The notes below the pieces were generated by a model. The model saw only the letters and a list, made by a program, of their open reading frames with translations. It searched no databases and was not told where the DNA came from. DNA of 9,491 nt, from contig DBLC01000154.1 of the NCBI GenBank assembly GCA_002297935.1, positions 22,224 through 31,714 on the forward strand, in the 5' to 3' direction. Position 1 is the stretch's first letter, and every line of letters starts with the position of its first letter. This document shows, piece by piece, positions 6,195 through 9,491 of this stretch. This stretch comes from Dialister sp. UBA734. GTDB taxonomy: Bacteria; Bacillota; Negativicutes; Veillonellales; Dialisteraceae. Both the position numbers and the translations under genes were made by a program.

Positions 6195-8231
6195 CTAGCC
6201 TCCAAGCCGCTTGAAAAAAGCTCCTCCAAATCGATGAGACAATTCAAAGGTAAAATCCATCCCCCGATTCACTGCTTTCGCCGCTTCTTTTCTGGCTTCT
6301 TCCAAGAGGGGCAAATCTTTCACAATATCTGCCACTTTGAGGTCCGGCATACCGTGCTGGTGGTAACCGAAGAATTCGCCGCTGCCGCGGAGGAGTAAAT
6401 CTTTTTCAGACAAGAGGAATCCATCCTGGATTTCGCACATGAGCTTCATTCTGAGTTGGGTCACTTCATTTTGATTGTCAGAATACAAAATGCAATAGGA
6501 CTGGGCCTTCCCGCGGCCTACGCGGCCCCGGAGCTGGTGGAGCTGGGACAGGCCGAACCGGTCCGCCCCGTAGACGAACATAATAGTCGCATTGGGCACG
6601 TTGACCCCTACTTCAATGACCGATGTGGCCACCAGGAGCTTTGTATTTCCATCATGGAAGTCTTTCATGACCTGCTCTTTTTCGCTGTTCTTCATGCGCC
6701 CATGGACCAATCCCACAGGAAACATGGGGAAGATTTTATTTTTCAATTCTTCATAGACCGCCACGGCGGAAGCCAAGTCCTGTTTCTCGCTCTTTTCCAC
6801 CAATGGGCACACCACATAGACCTGATGGCCTGCTTCCATTTCTCGGCCCATGAAATTGAACACCCGCCGGAGCATATCGCTGCCGATGCCGTAAGTTTTC
6901 ACCGGATGGCGGCCTGGCGGCATGCCTCGAATGGCCGACACGTCCAAGTCACCATACACAGAAAGAGCCATGGTCCGCGGAATTGGCGTAGCCGTCATGA
7001 CCAGGATGTGCGGCGCATTGCCTTTGGTTTCCAAAGCCTTTCGCTGCTTCACGCCGAATCGATGCTGTTCGTCGGTGATGACCAGTCCCAAATGGGCGAA
7101 CTGCACATCCTCTTCGATGAGGGCGTGGGTACCGATCAATACATCGAGACTGCCATCGGCCAGGGCCTTCAGCAACTCCGTGCGGTCCGATTTCTTTGTA
7201 TTTCCTGACAAATAGCCCACCCGGATGGGCAGCCCTTTATAAAATTCACGAAACGTCTCATAGTGCTGCCCTGCCAACACTTCTGTCGGTGCCATAAGAG
7301 CCCCTTGGTAGCCATTTTCCACGATTTTTGCCAGCGCCAAGGCGGCCACGGCGGTTTTCCCGCTACCCACATCGCCCTGCACCAACCGGTTCATAGGCAC
7401 CAAGTCTTCCATGTCGTCAGAAATATCGATAAATGCCTGCTGCTGCCCTTCGGTCAGATGAAATGGAAAATTAGCCAGCACTTGGGCCACTAACTTGCCA
7501 TTCGGCGCGCACTTGATACCCACGGCCCCTTGCTCCCGTTTCTTTCGCAGAAGCAATACCCCGGCCTGCATGAAAAACAACTCCTCAAAAGCCAGCCGCC
7601 GTCGGGCTTCCTGCTGCTCCTTCCACGTCTTCGGATGATGCATCACCCGCATGGCCTCCCGGCGTCCCATGAGATGCTCCTTCGTCACTGTCTCCTGGGG
7701 CAAATTTTCCAACGCATCTTCCACATGGTCCAGCGCAAAGGAAATCATGGATCGCATCTGCTGGATTTTGATGCCCTCTGTCAAAGGATACACCGGCACC
7801 AACTTCTGGAACGTAGCCAACTCATCAGGCTCCAATGACTCAAATTCCGCATTGCTGATCTGATACCGACCGTAGGCATACTCGATTTTCCCATAAGCCA
7901 GCACATGGGCCGTCCGCTTCAGCTCCTGGGCCTTCCAAGGCTGATTGAAATAGGTGAGCACCACCGAACCAGTCCCATCGGTGAGCATGGCCTGCAAAAT
8001 CGACATCTGCGGCCGAGGATGCATCTCCCGAAGCCCCACCAGCTCCCCATACACCACCGCCGGTTCCTCGATGGTGAGTTCATCCATCTTCGTCACATGG
8101 GTCCAATCCTGGTACCTCCGGGGATAAAAGGAAATCAGATCTTCCACCGTATGAATCCCCAGTCGCTCCAACTTCTCCTTCATCTTCGGCCCTACGCCTT
8201 TGACATATTGTACGGAATCGGATAGTTTCAT
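6195..8231 (-). CDS. recG: ATP-dependent DNA helicase RecG
   Basis: RecG is a double-stranded DNA translocase that remodels stalled replication forks and branch-migrates Holliday junctions and R-loops. The 678 residues are full length. An N-terminal helical part (VKGVGPKMKEKLERLGI, 10-26) precedes the wedge/OB domain (about 55-150) that binds the fork. The SF2 helicase core follows: Walker A GDVGSGKT (286-293), APTEVLA (314-320), the DEQH box (387-390), TATPIPRT (413-420), VHGRM (509-513), VATSVIEVGVNVP (534-546) and QLRGRVGR (566-573). The C-terminal LLLRGSGEFFGYHQHG (612-627) is the RecG-specific motor hook region. AGGAG lies 6 nt before the ATG. It is transcribed alone from 8491-8520, apparently through tandem array 2, and stops at a TAG just before a heptamer repeat. 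Confidence 0.98.
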   Translation of the reverse strand: MKLSDSVQYVKGVGPKMKEKLERLGIHTVEDLISFYPRRYQDWTHVTKMDELTIEEPAVVYGELVGLREMHPRPQMSILQAMLTDGTGSVVLTYFNQPWKAQELKRTAHVLAYGKIEYAYGRYQISNAEFESLEPDELATFQKLVPVYPLTEGIKIQQMRSMISFALDHVEDALENLPQETVTKEHLMGRREAMRVMHHPKTWKEQQEARRRLAFEELFFMQAGVLLLRKKREQGAVGIKCAPNGKLVAQVLANFPFHLTEGQQQAFIDISDDMEDLVPMNRLVQGDVGSGKTAVAALALAKIVENGYQGALMAPTEVLAGQHYETFREFYKGLPIRVGYLSGNTKKSDRTELLKALADGSLDVLIGTHALIEEDVQFAHLGLVITDEQHRFGVKQRKALETKGNAPHILVMTATPIPRTMALSVYGDLDVSAIRGMPPGRHPVKTYGIGSDMLRRVFNFMGREMEAGHQVYVVCPLVEKSEKQDLASAVAVYEELKNKIFPMFPVGLVHGRMKNSEKEQVMKDFHDGNTKLLVATSVIEVGVNVPNATIMFVYGADRFGLSQLHQLRGRVGRGKAQSYCILYSDNQNEVTQLRMKLMCEIQDGFLLSEKDLLLRGSGEFFGYHQHGMPDLKVADIVKDLPLLEEARKEAAKAVNRGMDFTFELSHRFGGAFFKRLGG

Positions 8232-8251
8232 GATGTTCTCCTATTATTTCA

Positions 8252-8464
8252 CAGGTTGCTCAAGATTCTAAGGGTGCTCAGGGTTCTTAGGGTTCTGAGG
8301 GAGTCGTTTCCCGTTGTGGCAACTGTCCCTTGGGCCGCTATCAAAAGGTTCTGGGCTAGCCGTTTCCTTTTGTGGCAACTGTCCTTTGTGCCGCTCTCAG
8401 AAGGTTCTAGGGCAACCGTTTTCGATTGTGACAACTGTCCCATGCACCATTATCATAAGGTTCT
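8252..8464. repeat. Tandem repeat array 2 (56 bp units, AGGTTCT core) with nonamer tract
   Basis: From 8252 to about 8296 a 9-bp-period tract is visible (GTGCTCAGG, GTTCTTAGG, GTTCTGAGG). GGTTCT cores then start at 8291, 8347, 8403 and 8459, exactly 56 bp apart. Each of the three units has TTGTGRCAACTGTCC in its middle and three close with a CCRYTNTCANAAGGTTCT-type junction that matches array 1 at the same distance from the core. The array lies between the predicted recG promoter and the recG start codon, so it should be transcribed as the recG leader with the core reading AGAACC. Confidence 0.9.
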
Positions 8465-8468
8465 TTTT

Positions 8469-8498
8469 TTGCGATATAAATCCTATACCTATTATATA
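8469..8498 (+). promoter_or_regulatory. Possible plus-strand promoter reading into array 3
   Basis: TTGCGA (8469-8474) is followed after 18 bp by TATATA (8493-8498). It overlaps the recG promoter on the other strand. If active it would transcribe array 3 towards rpmB. The region is AT-rich, so chance matches are likely. Confidence 0.3.
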
Positions 8499-8520
8499 GT
8501 CTTTTATTTTCTAATATCAA
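8491..8520 (-). promoter_or_regulatory. Predicted sigma-A promoter of recG
   Basis: Read on the minus strand: TTGATA at 8520-8515, an 18-bp spacer, and a perfect TATAAT at 8496-8491. The predicted start near 8484 gives a leader of about 250 nt made almost wholly of array 2. The -35 box lies 3 bp from the first core of array 3. Confidence 0.75.
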
Positions 8521-8523
8521 TAC

Positions 8524-8858
8524 AGAACCTTTAAATACATATCTCACGCCCCTGTTCCTCCACACATGCCATCGCTACAGAACCCTTGCATACACACCTC
8601 ATCTCTATGTTTCTCCATCCAAGTCATCCCTACAGAACCTCATATACACGTCCCATCTCTATGTTCCTCCATCCCAACCACCGCCACAGAACCTTAAAAT
8701 ACACGTCCTATCTCCATGTTTCTCCAGCCAAGCCACCGCTACAGAACCTTCATATACACGTCCCATCTCTATGTTCCTCCATCCCAACCACCGCCACAGA
8801 ACCTTAAAATACACGTCTCACCTCCATGTTCCTCTATCCCCGTCATCGCTACATCCCC
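8524..8858. repeat. Tandem repeat array 3 (54-55 bp units, AGAACC core, inverted relative to array 2)
   Basis: AGAACC cores start at 8524, 8579, 8634, 8688, 8743 and 8798 (spacings 55, 55, 54, 55, 55), with a decayed ACATCC core 55 bp later at about 8853. Units read approximately ACAGAACCTT, then AYACACGTC, then CATSTCYATGTTYCTCCA, then CACCGCY. The stretch 8641-8705 is repeated identically at 8751-8815, showing a recent two-unit (110 bp) duplication. On the minus strand the unit contains GAAACATGGAGATA at the same distance from the core as in array 1 (5468-5481). A spurious frame rich in His and Pro runs through it on the plus strand. Confidence 0.92.
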
Positions 8859-8898
8859 CCTTTTCACAAATTTTATAAAATCCGCCTGTCTAAAATAC

Positions 8899-8927
8899 TT
8901 GCATGAAAAAATGAATTGTGATATATT
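8899..8927 (+). promoter_or_regulatory. Predicted sigma-A promoter of rpmB
   Basis: TTGCAT (8899-8904), a 17-bp A/T-rich spacer, and TATATT (8922-8927). The expected start near 8934 gives a leader of about 34 nt. In it TTGCA (8935-8939) can pair with TGCAA (8950-8954), right next to the Shine-Dalgarno sequence. Confidence 0.75.
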
Positions 8928-8967
8928 ATGAATGTTGCAATCGCGGAAGTGCAAGGAGGTGTAGCAC

Positions 8968-9159
8968 ATGGCTAACTATTGTGAAGTTTGCGGCAAGGGA
9001 ACCGCTACAGGATTCAACGTATCCCATTCCCATTTGAAAACAAAGAGAACCTGGAAACCGAATATCCAGAGAGTTCGCGTACTGGTTGACGGACAGGTCA
9101 AGAGAATGAATGTCTGCACTCGTTGCCTTCGTTCTCATAAAGTAAACAGAGACATCTAA
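8968..9159 (+). CDS. rpmB: 50S ribosomal protein L28
   Basis: L28 is a small basic protein of the large ribosomal subunit. The 63 residues are a normal length for the Firmicutes form. This is the zinc-binding (C+) paralogue type: CEVC (Cys5, Cys8) near the N-terminus and CTRC (Cys50, Cys53) near the C-terminus form the four-cysteine ribbon. NVSHSHLKTKRTWKPN (17-32) is the rRNA-contacting family core, and CLRSHKV closes the domain. The start is clear: AGGAGGT at 8954-8960 lies 7 nt before the ATG. It is monocistronic, divergent from recG, with its own promoter and a strong terminator 22 nt past the stop. In zinc limitation some bacteria replace this form with a cysteine-free paralogue; none is seen here. 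Confidence 0.97.
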   Translation: MANYCEVCGKGTATGFNVSHSHLKTKRTWKPNIQRVRVLVDGQVKRMNVCTRCLRSHKVNRDI

Positions 9160-9181
9160 TTCTCGTGGTTACTGCATTTCA

Positions 9182-9209
9182 AGCCGGCTATTCGTAGCCG
9201 GCTCTTTTT
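9182..9209 (+). terminator. Rho-independent terminator of rpmB
   Basis: A perfect 9-bp stem AGCCGGCTA (9182-9190) and TAGCCGGCT (9195-9203) closes on a TTCG tetraloop and is followed by C and five T. It is a canonical intrinsic terminator. Confidence 0.95.
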
Positions 9210-9224
9210 GCGTGCAGAAAAGGC

Positions 9225-9335
9225 AGTGAGGAGTGAGGAATTAGGAGTGAGGAGTGGTGGTAGGGCGCACAAAGTTTAGAAGCGCCCATTTTTATGAATA
9301 GTATCTAGGAACTAGTAGCTAGGGATTAGGAAATC
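9225..9335. repeat. Composite repeat: heptamers, GTGGTGG, GC-rich hairpin, heptamers
   Basis: Four heptamers (AGTGAGG, AGTGAGG, AATTAGG, AGTGAGG; 9225-9252) lead into AGTGGTGG. A hairpin follows, GGGCGC (9263-9268) with GCGCCC (9282-9287), ending in ATTTTTAT. Five more heptamers fill 9301-9335 (GTATCTA, GGAACTA, GTAGCTA, GGGATTA, GGAAATC). The part from the first heptamers to GATTAGGAAAT lines up with the element after recG (6187 down to 6097, minus strand): both share GGCGCACA, GAAGCGCC and TTTTTAT around the hairpin. The last heptamers are the reverse complement of words at 183-217. The hairpin could act as a second terminator for rpmB. Confidence 0.75.
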
Positions 9336-9420
9336 CAATATAACATACCAATGATAGGTCCGTAGGACAGTGCCCCCTCCAGGTAATATCATTCAGTTAA
9401 GAGGATGGTATAAAAGACTA
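9336..9420. other. Intergenic stretch, nothing firm
   Basis: GTCC-GTA-GGAC forms a small hairpin near 9359-9369. No ORF, promoter pair or RNA gene is convincing here. The next gene presumably lies beyond the window. Confidence 0.4.
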
Positions 9421-9458
9421 GCGTCATTTCGACCGACGGGATTTGTGCAAAATGACGC
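9421..9458. repeat. Short inverted-repeat element containing the 19-bp repeat, copy 2
   Basis: GCGTCATTT (9421-9429) and AAATGACGC (9450-9458) form a perfect 9-bp inverted repeat around CGACCGACGGGATTTGTGC. The left part CGTCATTTCGACCGACGGG is identical to 5701-5719. GTCATTTCGAC-type palindromic repeats occur in several unrelated bacterial genomes; I know no function for them. Confidence 0.75.
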
Positions 9459-9491
9459 TGCAGAGTAGTCCAGTTCTATGTTGAACAAAAG

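Noticed and set aside
8256..8534. Plus-strand frame starting MLKILRVLRVLRVLR and an opposite-strand frame in the same place.
   Set aside because: The leucine-rich start is the nonamer tract and the rest is array 2; no Shine-Dalgarno and no family resemblance.
8586..8807. 73-residue plus-strand frame rich in His, Pro and Ser.
   Set aside because: It is array 3 read in one frame; units differ by 54 or 55 bp, so the frame shifts between units, which is not protein-like.
5270..8858. CRISPR array.
   Set aside because: The conserved part is only about 7-10 bp, the intervening sequence is itself related between units, spacing varies, and there is no cas gene or leader.

Overview
The window reads as a chromosomal housekeeping region of a Firmicute with a diderm-style membrane. 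My best guess is the class Negativicutes, because a phosphatidylethanolamine pathway (psd, pssA) lies in one operon with a WecG/TagA/CpsF enzyme, next to recG and a four-cysteine L28 gene. The taxonomic call is inference; no database was consulted. All seven genes I can support are intact. No tRNA, rRNA, CRISPR array, transposase or phage gene is visible.

Layout. Positions 5071 to 235 (minus strand) hold a tightly packed five-gene operon: guaB, a GT26 glycosyltransferase, psd, pssA and a membrane-anchored GT2 glycosyltransferase. Neighbouring genes overlap or nearly touch (ATGA, TGATG and ATGA overlaps, and a 1-nt gap). A strong promoter lies at 5237-5266 and a hairpin terminator at 138-176. 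Positions 5075-6194 carry no credible gene and are packed with repeats. recG (8231 to 6195, minus strand) follows, with its own promoter at 8491-8520 and a terminator at 6114-6148. Positions 8232-8967 are again non-coding and hold two repeat arrays. rpmB (8968-9159, plus strand) has its own promoter and a textbook terminator, and the last 280 bases are repeats.

How the genes work together. guaB makes XMP for GTP synthesis. pssA and psd convert CDP-diacylglycerol to phosphatidylserine and then phosphatidylethanolamine. The two glycosyltransferases point to an envelope or exopolysaccharide polymer. recG (fork and recombination repair) and rpmB (ribosome) are independent units.

The unusual part is the intergenic DNA. 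Three tandem arrays with a 54-59 bp unit (5270-5528, 8282-8464, 8524-8858) share an AGGTTCT core and line up base for base between arrays. Relative to the nearest downstream gene (guaB, recG, rpmB) all three have the same orientation, and the recG array appears to form most of that gene's mRNA leader. Nonamer tracts based on the same core border the arrays. A separate set of 7-bp tandem repeats abuts gene ends: it supplies the stop codon of the GT2 gene, forms a long hairpin in the guaB leader, and forms a two-copy composite element with a GC-rich terminator-like hairpin after recG and after rpmB.
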